From Winogradskyella echinorum (GTDB lineage Bacteria > Bacteroidota > Bacteroidia > Flavobacteriales > Flavobacteriaceae): a stretch of DNA of 64,000 nt. Location: positions 930,001 to 994,000 of the forward strand of contig NZ_JACOQD010000002.1 in assembly GCF_014297365.1 (NCBI RefSeq), in the 5' to 3' direction. The translations under genes and the position numbers were made by a program. This document shows, piece by piece, positions 8,686-17,320 of the stretch. The notes under the pieces were generated by a model. The model worked only from the letters and a program-made list of their open reading frames with translations. It had not been told where the DNA came from and ran no database searches. Position 1 is the stretch's first letter, and every line of letters starts with the position of its first letter.

Positions 8686-8693
8686 TACTTTTG
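8686..8693 (+). promoter_or_regulatory. candidate -7 element (TAnnTTTG) of the glycan operon
   Basis: TACTTTTG matches the Bacteroidota -7 consensus exactly and lies 22 bp before the GT2 start. The upstream TTG is not clear; a TTA at 8666-8668 is the best match, with a 17-bp gap. Confidence 0.45.
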
Positions 8694-8715
8694 CACAGAC
8701 TAAGTAACCAAACAA

Positions 8716-9432
8716 ATGATGTATAAGTTTACTATTGTAGTTCCTGTTTACAATGAGGAGGAAAATTTAGAACGTGTTGAAACGGAACTTTCTAACTACC
8801 TGAAAATTGCATCTGTACCAACATCTGTCTTATTTGTTAATGATGGCTCTAAAGATAATAGTCAAGCTTTAATTGAGGCAATATGCGAACGCAACGAGGC
8901 TTTTGAATATATTCTATTTAAAGAAAACAAAGGACTTAGTGCTGCTATAAAAGCTGGTTTTGACTATGTAGATAGTGAATTAGTTGGTTATATAGATTCC
9001 GATTTACAAACATCTCCAGAGGATTTCAATATTCTACTTAAACACATTGACACACATGAATTAGTTACAGGTGTACGCTCTAACCGAAAAGATTCTTTTG
9101 TAAAGAATATGTCGTCTAAAATAGCTAATGGTATTAGACGTGCTTTTACCCACGATGGTATGGACGATACAGGTTGTCCTCTTAAAGTAATTAGAACAGA
9201 TTATGCAAAACGTATTCCTATGTTTAGAGGTCTGCATCGTTTTTTACCTGCTATGATAATGTTACAGAATGGTAGAGTAACACAAGTTACGGTTCAGCAT
9301 TTTCCTAGAATTGCTGGTACTGCAAAATTTGGACTTTGGAATCGACTTCTTGGTCCACTAATGGATTGCTTCGCCTATTTATGGATGAAGAAAAAGTATA
9401 TTAACTACGACGTTGCAAAATCCAGCAAATGA
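8716..9432 (+). CDS. family 2 glycosyltransferase, polyprenyl-phosphate sugar synthase type
   Basis: A 238-residue GT-A fold enzyme. VVPVYNEEENLERV opens the nucleotide-binding site, VNDGSKDNS (residues 41-49) is the first acidic motif and DSD at 94-96 the metal-binding motif. A basic segment follows (GVRSNRKDSFVKNMSSKIAN). The compact size without C-terminal membrane helices resembles the dolichol-phosphate-mannose synthase and ArnC catalytic domain, which load a sugar onto a polyprenyl phosphate at the inner face of the membrane. The next gene overlaps it by 4 bp (ATGA), and an ArnT-like GT39 follows, so it probably supplies the lipid-linked donor. The sugar is unknown. Confidence 0.85.
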   Translation: MMYKFTIVVPVYNEEENLERVETELSNYLKIASVPTSVLFVNDGSKDNSQALIEAICERNEAFEYILFKENKGLSAAIKAGFDYVDSELVGYIDSDLQTSPEDFNILLKHIDTHELVTGVRSNRKDSFVKNMSSKIANGIRRAFTHDGMDDTGCPLKVIRTDYAKRIPMFRGLHRFLPAMIMLQNGRVTQVTVQHFPRIAGTAKFGLWNRLLGPLMDCFAYLWMKKKYINYDVAKSSK

Positions 9433-10052
9433 AAGACTGGATAATTTACAGCATCGGATTTTTAGCTCAGATTTTATTTTCTTCACGGCTGATTATTCAA
9501 TGGATAACCTCAGAAAAGCAACGTAAGGTTGTTACACCAACCACCTTTTGGACACTAAGTTTAATTGCTTCTTTCTTATTATTTATATACGGATATCTTA
9601 GATTAGATTTTGCGATAATGTTAGGTCAAAGTTTAACCTATTACATATACATTCGTAATTTACAGTTGCAAGGGCAATGGAAAAAATTCCCAAAAGTAGT
9701 TCAGTATTTGCTATTTGTAGTCCCAATCTTAATTGTTGTTTTCTATTACAACAACAATAAAATAGATATTGAATTATTATTTAAAAATGAAGCCATACCT
9801 ACATGGTTATTAGTTTTAGGAATTGTAGCCCAAATAGTATTTACATTGCGTTTTGTGTACCAATGGATTCACTCTGAACGCAATAAAGAGTCAACCTTAC
9901 CCATGGGATTTTGGGTGCTGAGTTTAATTGGTGCAGGTTTAATTTTAAGTTATGCCATTATTAGAAAAGATCCTGTGTTGTTTGTTGGGCATTTATTTGG
10001 ACTCATAATTTATGCGCGTAATGCTTACCTAATAAGACAAACCAATGATTAA
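9429..10052 (+). CDS. protein of two tandem LAB_N (lipid A biosynthesis N-terminal) domains
   Basis: A 207-residue membrane protein made of two copies of the short LAB_N domain. Copy one spans residues 3-80 (GFLAQILFSSRLIIQWITSEKQRK, then FWTLSLIAS); copy two residues 124-205 (GIVAQIVFTLRFVYQWIHSERNK, then FWVLSLIGA). Each copy carries about three helices and a conserved R-x3-QW-x2-SE signature. In other proteins LAB_N precedes LpxB; stand-alone and duplicated forms occur beside ArnC/ArnT-like enzymes. A role in translocating or presenting the lipid-linked sugar between the flanking GT2 and GT39 is an inference from order and overlap (4 bp and 8 bp), not from a known activity. Confidence 0.82.
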   Translation: MKDWIIYSIGFLAQILFSSRLIIQWITSEKQRKVVTPTTFWTLSLIASFLLFIYGYLRLDFAIMLGQSLTYYIYIRNLQLQGQWKKFPKVVQYLLFVVPILIVVFYYNNNKIDIELLFKNEAIPTWLLVLGIVAQIVFTLRFVYQWIHSERNKESTLPMGFWVLSLIGAGLILSYAIIRKDPVLFVGHLFGLIIYARNAYLIRQTND

Positions 10053-11664
10053 GCTCATAGAAAAATATCCTGTAATCAGTCTGTTACTTTTTGTCATTTT
10101 AATGTTAGGGTTTACAATTGATGCCATTCCTGTGACTATCATGGAAGCTCGAAATTTTATTTCAGCCAGAGAAATGCTTACTGATAATAATTGGATACTC
10201 ACAACTATGAATGGTGAAGCGCGTTATCAAAAACCACCTTTACCAACTTGGATAACGGCTGCATTTGGCTTAGTATTTGGAATTAAATCTGTTTTAGCTT
10301 TACGTTGGCCAGCACTCTTATTTATAGCTAGTATTGGAATATCTACTTATTTTATATCTAAAAAATTGGATTTAAATAAATCCCATAGTTTAATCAATGG
10401 TTTTATTGTTCTTACCTCTTTTTATGTTATTGGTATTAGCATAGAAGCACCTTGGGACATTTACACGCATGGCTTTATGCTTATGGCCATCTATCAGCTA
10501 CTTTTAATGTTTCAAAATAAGGAAACCACAATATTAAGAAGTCTTTTGTTTGTGTTGTTTTTAGCGTGTTCCGTATTGTCAAAAGGACCTGTTTCACTCT
10601 ATGTATTATTTCTACCTTTTGTAATTGCTTATGGAATTACCTTTCGTTTTAAAGGTGGAGTACTTCACTTTTTAAAACTTATCAGTCTTCTGGTTTTTGG
10701 AATTGTTCTAGGTGGTTGGTGGTATATGCACGTTAGAGTTGCAGATCCCGAAACCTTTACTGCCATTGCAACACGCGAAACGTCTAATTGGAGCAGTTAT
10801 AACGTCAGACCATTTTATTATTATTGGAGTTTCTTTGTACAGAGTGGATTGTGGGCAATACCAGCATTAATTAGCTTGTTTTATCCTTATATGAAATCTA
10901 GAGTCTCAAATTTAAAGGTATATCGACTTAGTTTCTTTTGGACAATTTTTGCAGTAATATTATTATCTGTGATTCCTGAAAAAAAATCACGTTACCTCAT
11001 GCCTGTTTTAATTCCGTTGGCATTAAATATTGGGTTTTATATTGAATATTTAATTCGTGAGTTTAAAAACATCAAGGATAAAAAAGAAACCATTCCTGTT
11101 TACTTTTCATTTGGATTAATTGGAGGTATCGCAATCTTATTTTGGGTTACAGGATTCTTTTTTGGCAATTTTTTAACCAGATTTATATTAGTTAGATTTA
11201 TAATCACTGCACTAATATTGTTGGTTATTGGATTTTTTATTTTTAAATTTCTAAAAGCAAAAAACATTAAAAACGTTTTTTATTTAACGGTTGGATTTAT
11301 GCTAACTATAGGCTTAGTAGCATTACCAGTTTCTAAAGTTCAGGGTCAAGCAGATTACAAACCTGTTTCAGAATTAAGCACTACTCCACTTCCTTTGTAT
11401 AGCATAGATAATGTAGCTCCAGAAGTCATCTATAATTACGGAGATAAAATTCCTAAAATAAAAACTGAAGAAGGTTATATAATCCCAAAAGAAAATCAAT
11501 TTGGATTATTAACGGTTAGGTCTAATCCTGAAACTATTGAACAACTTTCTAAACTATATACTATTGAATTTATAGACACTTACGATTTAAATTTTTCTAA
11601 TAAGGATTCTAGAGGTTATAAGTCTAGACTTGTAAATAAGCTGTATAAGCTTACTCGTAAATAA
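10045..11664 (+). CDS. ArnT-like family 39 glycosyltransferase
   Basis: A 539-residue integral membrane GT-C enzyme. After the first helix comes the family motif IMEARNFISAREML (residues 31-46), with the acidic catalytic-type residue, then RYQKPPLPTW, the conserved KPP loop. About ten to twelve helices follow, with a soluble periplasmic C-terminus from about residue 430. ArnT relatives transfer a sugar from undecaprenyl phosphate to lipid A or another envelope acceptor. It is the last gene of the GT2/LAB_N/GT39 operon, and its last 14 bp overlap the end of the convergent PAP2 gene. Confidence 0.85.
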   Translation: MIKLIEKYPVISLLLFVILMLGFTIDAIPVTIMEARNFISAREMLTDNNWILTTMNGEARYQKPPLPTWITAAFGLVFGIKSVLALRWPALLFIASIGISTYFISKKLDLNKSHSLINGFIVLTSFYVIGISIEAPWDIYTHGFMLMAIYQLLLMFQNKETTILRSLLFVLFLACSVLSKGPVSLYVLFLPFVIAYGITFRFKGGVLHFLKLISLLVFGIVLGGWWYMHVRVADPETFTAIATRETSNWSSYNVRPFYYYWSFFVQSGLWAIPALISLFYPYMKSRVSNLKVYRLSFFWTIFAVILLSVIPEKKSRYLMPVLIPLALNIGFYIEYLIREFKNIKDKKETIPVYFSFGLIGGIAILFWVTGFFFGNFLTRFILVRFIITALILLVIGFFIFKFLKAKNIKNVFYLTVGFMLTIGLVALPVSKVQGQADYKPVSELSTTPLPLYSIDNVAPEVIYNYGDKIPKIKTEEGYIIPKENQFGLLTVRSNPETIEQLSKLYTIEFIDTYDLNFSNKDSRGYKSRLVNKLYKLTRK

Positions 11665-12223
11665 ATTTGTTGAGTAAATACCTATTGAGCTTGTAAAAGC
11701 CAAAACCTGCAAGAGCACCAAAAGTCATTCCGCATAAAATATCAATTGGGTAATGTACTCCAACATATATGCGGCTGTATGCCACAATAAAACTCCAGAA
11801 TAGAAGTAAAAAGATTAAGTTTTTAAAATAAGGTCGTAATACTAAACCACCAAATACTGCTGCAGCCATGGAATTAGCTGCATGACCAGAGAAAAAGCTT
11901 CTATTAGAACTGCAACGCTCAGCTATGTAACGTATCGTATCCATAATATCTTCGCAAGCACAAGGTCTAAACCGTAATACAGATCGCTTAACGATATTTG
12001 TTGTCTGATCTGTAAAAGTTATTAAAGCAGCAATTACTACAACCATTAATAACAAAGGTTTTAATCCATACTTTTTATAAATAAGAAATAAAAGGATAGC
12101 ATAAAGTGGTATAAATGTAAGCTCATCTGTAATGAGTAACCACATCGCATCCCAAGTTGGCGAACCCAGCCCATTAAGGTATAAAAATAATTCTGTATCT
12201 AATTCTAAAAGTCTATCTAACAT
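11651..12223 (-). CDS. PAP2 superfamily membrane phosphatase
   Basis: A 190-residue membrane protein with all three PAP2 motifs: KRSVLRFRPC (about residues 72-81), SFFSGHAANSMA with the catalytic His, and SRIYVGVHYPIDIL with the second His. These enzymes remove phosphate from lipid phosphates or undecaprenyl pyrophosphate at the outer face of the inner membrane. It begins at a TAATG overlap with the small acidic protein gene upstream, so the two are translationally coupled. It converges on the GT2/LAB_N/GT39 operon; recycling the lipid carrier released by the GT39 is an attractive but unproven link. Confidence 0.85.
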   Translation of the reverse strand: MLDRLLELDTELFLYLNGLGSPTWDAMWLLITDELTFIPLYAILLFLIYKKYGLKPLLLMVVVIAALITFTDQTTNIVKRSVLRFRPCACEDIMDTIRYIAERCSSNRSFFSGHAANSMAAAVFGGLVLRPYFKNLIFLLLFWSFIVAYSRIYVGVHYPIDILCGMTFGALAGFGFYKLNRYLLNKFIYE

Positions 12224-12450
12224 TAATCGTCGTAACGCTCTACTTCTCTATCGTAAAATTCTGTAGCTTGCTTTATATAATTTTCCGTTTCGGTTTCTAG
12301 TTCTTTTTGGTCGTGTTGATCAAATTCTTCAAACCATTCTACTTCATCATTCTCAAGATTAATAATAAATCGAGGAAACTCTGTATGTATAATAAAAATT
12401 GCATCGGGATAATCTGTATTATCTCCAAGTATAAATTTTGGTAACTCCAT
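12223..12450 (-). CDS. small acidic conserved protein
   Basis: A 75-residue, strongly acidic protein: MELPKFILGDNTDYPDAIFIIHTEFP, then FIINLENDEVEWFEEF, then a Glu/Gln-rich helix. There is no signal or membrane segment. Similar small proteins are, to my knowledge, widespread in flavobacteria without an assigned function. Its stop and the PAP2 start share the bases TAATG, and only 3 bp separate it from the MATE gene upstream, so the three genes are one operon. The real-gene call rests on tight packing and protein-like composition. Confidence 0.7.
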   Translation of the reverse strand: MELPKFILGDNTDYPDAIFIIHTEFPRFIINLENDEVEWFEEFDQHDQKELETETENYIKQATEFYDREVERYDD

Positions 12451-12453
12451 GTC

Positions 12454-13836
12454 TTAACTTTTGTCTTGTTGCAAAATTAAACGCTTTGTAAGATAATTAA
12501 ACCTAAAATATAATAAAATTGCAGCTGCGCTTAAACCTGCTAGTAATCCAATCCAAATACCTAGACTACCATATGCATCTTCTTTACCTAAAAAATAACT
12601 AATAGGAAATCCAATTACCCAGTAAGAGAAAAAGGTAATAATTGTCGGAATCTTTACATCTTGAAGTCCACGCAAAGCGCCAAGCGCAATTACTTGTAAA
12701 CTATCACTAATCTGAAATACTGAAGCCGCTAATAACAATGTTGCTGCTATTTTAACTACTTCTGCCGTATCTACGGCATTGGTAGGATCGTCTAAATCCA
12801 CATACAAATCTGGAAGTACAGTATGAAAAACGACAAAGAACAATGCAAACACTACAGCAAAAACAAAACCAACTAAAAAGATAGATTCTGCAATACGTTT
12901 TAAAGCTCTAAAATCCTTTAATCCTTTTTGGTTACCTATACGTATCATTGCTGCAACACTTAAACCCATTGCTACCATAAACGTCATAGATGATAAGTTT
13001 AACGCAATTTGATTTGCTGCCTGTGCATTCTTCCCCAAAGTACCACTTAACCATATCGCTGCAGTAAATATAGCAACCTCAAAAAACATTTGCATGGCAC
13101 TTGGTAAGCCTAAGTTGGTTAACTTTTTTAGTGGTTGTTTACTTAATTTAAAAAACTTAATATGAGTTACAAAAGCTTTCGATTTATCGCGTTTTGCTAA
13201 TAACCACCATAAATAAAACAACATTACAAAACGAGATACTAGTGTACCGACAGCAGCACCAACAATACCCATTTCTGGGAAACCAAACTTCCCGAAAATT
13301 AAAACATAATTGATAGCAACGTTAAGAATATTAGCCACAATCGTAGCATACATAGGATATTTGGTTAACGATAATCCATCACTAAACTGTTTAAAAGCCT
13401 GAAAAACGATTAAAGGCACTAACGAAAACGCTACCAAATCTAAATACGGAATCGCTAATTCAACCACTTCTTCTGGTTGATCCATAACATACATAAGTGG
13501 TTTTGCCACTAACAAAATTAAAAACAGTAGCAATCCCAAAACTGTACACAGAAAAAAACCATGTTTAAAAACTGATTTTCCTTTTGCAAAATTTTTTTCG
13601 GTATCTGCTTCTGCTACTAATGGTGTAATGGCAGTAGAGAATCCAATACCTAAAGACATAGCAATAAAAATAAAACTATTACCTAAGGATACAGCAGCTA
13701 ATTCTGCAGCACCTAATTGACCAACCATTATATTATCTATAAAACTCACAAAAGTGTGGCCAAGCATGCCTAAAATAACAGGAGATGCTAGTTTAAGGTT
13801 GTATTTAAATTCTTTTGTGTAGTCACTTAAAACCAT
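12454..13836 (-). CDS. MATE family multidrug efflux transporter
   Basis: A 460-residue, 12-helix transporter in two halves. The N-half shows SPVILGMLGHTFVSFIDNIMVGQLG and PLVAEADTEKN; the second half shows the corresponding GLPSAMQMFFEVAIFTAAIWLSG and LGALRGLQDVKIPT. This is the NorM-like arrangement of Na+- or H+-coupled drug export. The start ATG at 13836 lies only 4 bp downstream of a perfect -7 element (TATTTTTG on this strand), so the transcript may begin at or next to the start codon. The acidic protein and PAP2 genes follow in the same operon. Confidence 0.92.
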   Translation of the reverse strand: MVLSDYTKEFKYNLKLASPVILGMLGHTFVSFIDNIMVGQLGAAELAAVSLGNSFIFIAMSLGIGFSTAITPLVAEADTEKNFAKGKSVFKHGFFLCTVLGLLLFLILLVAKPLMYVMDQPEEVVELAIPYLDLVAFSLVPLIVFQAFKQFSDGLSLTKYPMYATIVANILNVAINYVLIFGKFGFPEMGIVGAAVGTLVSRFVMLFYLWWLLAKRDKSKAFVTHIKFFKLSKQPLKKLTNLGLPSAMQMFFEVAIFTAAIWLSGTLGKNAQAANQIALNLSSMTFMVAMGLSVAAMIRIGNQKGLKDFRALKRIAESIFLVGFVFAVVFALFFVVFHTVLPDLYVDLDDPTNAVDTAEVVKIAATLLLAASVFQISDSLQVIALGALRGLQDVKIPTIITFFSYWVIGFPISYFLGKEDAYGSLGIWIGLLAGLSAAAILLYFRFNYLTKRLILQQDKS

Positions 13837-13840
13837 GCCG

Positions 13841-13848
13841 CAAAAATA
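13841..13848 (-). promoter_or_regulatory. -7 element abutting the MATE start codon
   Basis: TATTTTTG on the minus strand fits TAnnTTTG and ends 4 bp before the ATG at 13836. No TTG stands at the usual distance, so the promoter is unproven. If active it would give a nearly leaderless mRNA. Confidence 0.4.
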
Positions 13849-13872
13849 GTGCTTAGGTTTTAGTTGTACGAA

Positions 13873-14382
13873 TTAATTGATGCGTTTTGATTGCGTGGTA
13901 AACGAAAGTCCTTGTGAACCAACTGTGGATGACATTACAGCTTCAAAAATAGGTTCTGAACAGTCTTTTGGTGTTATCCAATCGAAAATAAAATTAGAAC
14001 CTGTACCACCAGAAACATCAGATTCTTCTATCACAATATCCAAAGTTTCCATTGGCAGTAGATACACGGGTTTTTCGATATATTGCTTTATAATTTCCCC
14101 ATGAGTACCATGATAATCTGCTTTTAATAAATAAATGGTATCTGTTTCGCTGGTATTTCTCAAACTTGCCATCGCAGTAAGGTTGTATTTTTTGTGCTGA
14201 GACAAACTGTAAATCTGTGAGTATATAGATAAATACGATTTACCAACTTCTAAAGAATCCAAACCTGAAACATCTGCAGCTCTTGCATTCCAATTAATAC
14301 GTTCAAACTCATCTTCGCTAATGTTGTTTTCACAACCATAAAAACTAAAAGCGATACAAAGTAAAAGAACTATCTTTTTCAT
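13873..14382 (-). CDS. DUF3124 lipoprotein
   Basis: A 169-residue protein with a lipoprotein signal (LCIAFSFYGC, lipidated Cys at residue 17). The DUF3124 domain covers about residues 45-168, with hallmarks YSQIYSL, LTAMASLRNTSETDTIYLLKADYHGTHG, YLLPMETLDIVIEESDVSGGTGSNFIFDW and a C-terminal SSTVGSQGLSFTT. The domain is beta-rich and its function is not known. It lies upstream of the MATE gene on the same strand with a 36-bp gap, and is followed upstream by a hairpin at 14472-14519. Confidence 0.82.
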   Translation of the reverse strand: MKKIVLLLCIAFSFYGCENNISEDEFERINWNARAADVSGLDSLEVGKSYLSIYSQIYSLSQHKKYNLTAMASLRNTSETDTIYLLKADYHGTHGEIIKQYIEKPVYLLPMETLDIVIEESDVSGGTGSNFIFDWITPKDCSEPIFEAVMSSTVGSQGLSFTTQSKRIN

Positions 14383-14474
14383 AGTGTGAGGTTTTTGAAG
14401 TCTATTACTACAAAAATAACAGATTGCAATTAGTTTATAGAATTAATTTTAAGAGATTCTGTTTTAATTTAATA

Positions 14475-14516
14475 AGCATTAAAGTGCATAACTATTAGTT
14501 TATACACTTTAATGCT
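14475..14516 (-). terminator. 12-bp perfect hairpin between two minus-strand genes
   Basis: AGCATTAAAGTG (14475-14486) pairs perfectly with CACTTTAATGCT (14505-14516), and weaker pairing continues inside the loop. It lies 14 bp after the stop of the gene at 14530-15003. The sequence that follows on the minus strand is AT-rich but lacks a clean T run, so it may work as an mRNA 3' stabiliser rather than a full terminator. Confidence 0.5.
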
Positions 14517-14529
14517 AATAACTTATATC

Positions 14530-15003
14530 TTATTTATTCAATAAGTTACTAATGGTCTTATGCCATTTCTCCATCGACTCAATTTCACCACTTAATTGAT
14601 AACAAACATCTGCATTGTAAAACTCTAAAACATCTTCTTGTTTTAAAGGCTCAGCATAACTTAACTGTAAGCAAAGGCGTTGAATTGCTTTACCACCTTT
14701 ACTCGACCTGTAAATATTGGCTGATTTGCAATCGATCACAGCAGACAAATCAATAAATTGTGTTTTATAGTCATCTTCTATTTTAGACACAAATGACAAT
14801 GTTTTTTCGGTATCATTTATACCTATAGCATAGTTGCCACAAATTTCATATTGTGTTATTTCACTATCATTTTTTATCGCGAAATCTTTTAGCACTGCTA
14901 AAAAATTCTTTTCTTTTTTTCTTCTATTTATGCCTGTTAAGACAAAAGGTGATGCACAAATAACTGCGCTTATAGCACCTACTATGGCGGTTCCTGAATC
15001 CAT
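14530..15003 (-). CDS. single-pass membrane protein of unknown function
   Basis: A 157-residue protein with an N-terminal helix (residues 6-25, AIVGAISAVICASPFVLTGI) followed by a basic stop-transfer RRKKEK. The rest looks like a soluble cytoplasmic domain of mixed alpha/beta character (LSFVSKIEDDYKTQFIDLSAV, RLCLQLSYAEP). I recognise no family. It appears to be monocistronic, with about 110 bp upstream and a hairpin downstream. Confidence 0.55.
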   Translation of the reverse strand: MDSGTAIVGAISAVICASPFVLTGINRRKKEKNFLAVLKDFAIKNDSEITQYEICGNYAIGINDTEKTLSFVSKIEDDYKTQFIDLSAVIDCKSANIYRSSKGGKAIQRLCLQLSYAEPLKQEDVLEFYNADVCYQLSGEIESMEKWHKTISNLLNK

Positions 15004-15112
15004 ATTATATTTATTTTATTTTTTTGATATATAACTGTTGTATGTATAGAAGACTCAATACATAGCATGCTGTTAGGTTATAAAACCTAAACTTTAAAAA
15101 GCATAAAAAGAA

Positions 15113-15487
15113 TTACCAAAAATTATGGAACGGAAAAATGAGATCCGATTTTTTATATCGAATCCGAAGTGTTTTTAAATGATTTTTGTATTGCTTATAG
15201 GATGCAAGAAATTGTAACTGATCCGTAAGGGACGAGTTACAGTAATCTTTAAAGGATAACTTGTAATCTGGGAAAGTAATATCTGTAGTTGAAGCTAAAA
15301 CAGTTTCAGCTTGCTGAATGTGTAAAAAATGAACTTTAGATGTATTAACCACAAATTCATTTTGTGATGTATCACCTTGTAACACTTCAACGTGACCTGC
15401 TGGTATGCTTGCTGCAGAAGCACATATCCCAAAACAATAAATTGTTATGAGTAATATAACTTTAGATATGTGATTAAAATCTTTCAC
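15113..15487 (-). CDS. small secreted protein of unknown function
   Basis: A 124-residue protein with a signal peptide (ILLITIYCFGICASA then ASIPAGHVEV). The mature domain of about 98 residues contains a predicted strand VHFLHIQQAETVL and a basic C-terminus (HLKTLRIRYKKSDLIF). There is no recognisable domain. It starts 17 bp after the stop of the antiporter gene on the same strand and is probably its downstream operon partner. Confidence 0.5.
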   Translation of the reverse strand: MKDFNHISKVILLITIYCFGICASAASIPAGHVEVLQGDTSQNEFVVNTSKVHFLHIQQAETVLASTTDITFPDYKLSFKDYCNSSLTDQLQFLASYKQYKNHLKTLRIRYKKSDLIFPFHNFW

Positions 15488-15504
15488 GTTTATTATCAGC
15501 TCAT

Positions 15505-16962
15505 TTAAGCCAGTACCTTGTTTACTTCTTTTAAGCTTTCTTCATTATCTAATAATATAACTAAGACATCATTAGCTTCAATAACCGTTGCACCTCCAGG
15601 ACGCACATATTTATCATTTCGTTTTATCATAATAATGAAAGCCGAACTAGGAAAGTGCAAATCTACTATCCTTTTATTTACTGCAGCACTATCTGGATAA
15701 ATTTTAAACTCCTCCATCTCAGATTTTGGAAGATTAAGAATGTAACGATCATTTTGTTCTACAGGCATTAATTTTTCTGGTAATGCAACATTTAACCACT
15801 TTGCAAAAATAGATAAGGTAGTACCTTGTATTAAAACCGAAGTCACAGAAATAAAAAAGACAATATTAAATATCATATTGGCTTTATCAATGCCTGCTAA
15901 AAGCGGATATGTAGCAAACACAATAGGAACTGCGCCACGCAAACCTACCCACGAAATATAAAAACGTCTCCTCAATTTCATTTTAAAAAACATGAGACTT
16001 AAAAACACACTAATAGGTCGTGCTACAAGAATAAGGAATACTGAAATTAGTAGTCCTATACCCATATATGGAATGATTTGAGACGGAAAAACAAGGAGTC
16101 CTAAAGTAAGGAAGAGTACAATTTGCATTAACCATGCAAAACCATCAAACATTTTTAAAATGGTAGATTTATGTATTAAATCTTGATTGCCTAAATAAAC
16201 AGCACAAATATAGATGGCTAAAAAGCCATTACCACCCATAAAGTCAGTAGCAGAAAATGTTATAAACATCATTGCAATAACTAAAACTGGATAAAGCCCT
16301 TCGAAGCCAAGTTTAATATTATTAATTATCCACTTACTTAATCTACCAAAGGCAAAACCTGCTATGCCACCAAAAATCATTTGTTGTAAAAATAACGGAA
16401 CAATTGATGCTAAGCTTTTATCTTGATTTATCACTAAAGTTAAAAATGCCAAAGTAAGGACGTAAGCCATTGGGTCATTACTACCACTCTCTAATTCTAA
16501 CGTTGGTCTAAGGTTGTTTTTTAATGCTAAATTCTTTGATCTTAATATTGAGAATACAGCTGCTGCATCTGTAGAAGACACTATAGAACCTAATAACATA
16601 CTTTCGTATATAGTAAAATCTGTAACATACCAAACAAACGTACCTAATGTAACCGCTGTTAGCAAAACACCTAAAGTAGATAACATTAAACCTTCCCTCA
16701 GAATAGGTTTTACAGCTTTAAAATTGGTATCTAAACCACCTGAAAATAATATAAAATTAAGGGATACAATTCCTATAAACTGTGCAAGTTTTGGGTCATC
16801 AAAACGAATCCCTCCGATACCATCAGAACCTGCCAACATACCTATGGCTAAAAAGAGAATAAGTGTAGGGACACCAAATTTATAAGAAGTCTTACCAACG
16901 ATTATACTTATAAAAAGTAATAATGAGCCTACTAACAATATATTTTCGGTGGTTAAATTCAT
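15505..16962 (-). CDS. CPA1-type K+(Na+)/H+ antiporter with C-terminal RCK_C domain
   Basis: A 485-residue protein with about twelve membrane helices (residues 5-395) and a cytoplasmic RCK_C/TrkA-C domain at about 405-485 (EFKIYPDSAAVNKRIVDLHFP...IEANDVLVILLDNEESL). The transport-site motifs GSIVSSTDAAAVFS and LESGSNDPMA mark the NhaP2/CvrA type of cation:proton antiporter, used for cytoplasmic K+ and pH control under osmotic change. The RCK_C domain probably senses nucleotides or osmolarity. A perfect -7 element (TAAATTTG, minus strand, 16992-16999) lies 29 bp upstream, though without a clear -33 TTG. Confidence 0.88.
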   Translation of the reverse strand: MNLTTENILLVGSLLLFISIIVGKTSYKFGVPTLILFLAIGMLAGSDGIGGIRFDDPKLAQFIGIVSLNFILFSGGLDTNFKAVKPILREGLMLSTLGVLLTAVTLGTFVWYVTDFTIYESMLLGSIVSSTDAAAVFSILRSKNLALKNNLRPTLELESGSNDPMAYVLTLAFLTLVINQDKSLASIVPLFLQQMIFGGIAGFAFGRLSKWIINNIKLGFEGLYPVLVIAMMFITFSATDFMGGNGFLAIYICAVYLGNQDLIHKSTILKMFDGFAWLMQIVLFLTLGLLVFPSQIIPYMGIGLLISVFLILVARPISVFLSLMFFKMKLRRRFYISWVGLRGAVPIVFATYPLLAGIDKANMIFNIVFFISVTSVLIQGTTLSIFAKWLNVALPEKLMPVEQNDRYILNLPKSEMEEFKIYPDSAAVNKRIVDLHFPSSAFIIMIKRNDKYVRPGGATVIEANDVLVILLDNEESLKEVNKVLA

Positions 16963-17320
16963 TAGTGTTTGCCTTGCTTATTTAGACAGCTCAAATTTAA
17001 CTCATTTATTAACAGTATGTAAGTTTCAATACTTAAAAGAACTTTAAAGTTTTAATGATCTAGTTAATGCATCGTTTTAAATTATTTACTAGGTTTAAAT
17101 TTGAAGAAATTTCAGAAATATATTAACACCAAGAAATTACTAATAATGATAATTTGTTTCAGTTTAGCTCAAAGTTAAGTAACTGATGAGGATCATAAAA
17201 TTTGAATGTATTTGGTCATTTTACAAATTGTTGGCAGTAATTAAATATAATCATTAGTAATATCCATTTTTTATCAAAAATAAAACTCAAAAAATCAATT
17301 GGCAGTGCCACCTATTTAAA
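16963..17320. other. 358-bp intergenic region
   Basis: It holds the likely antiporter promoter (minus-strand TAAATTTG at 16992-16999). The remaining 300 bp, downstream of the nitronate monooxygenase gene, are AT-rich with no open frame, RNA gene or convincing terminator that I can see. Confidence 0.6.
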
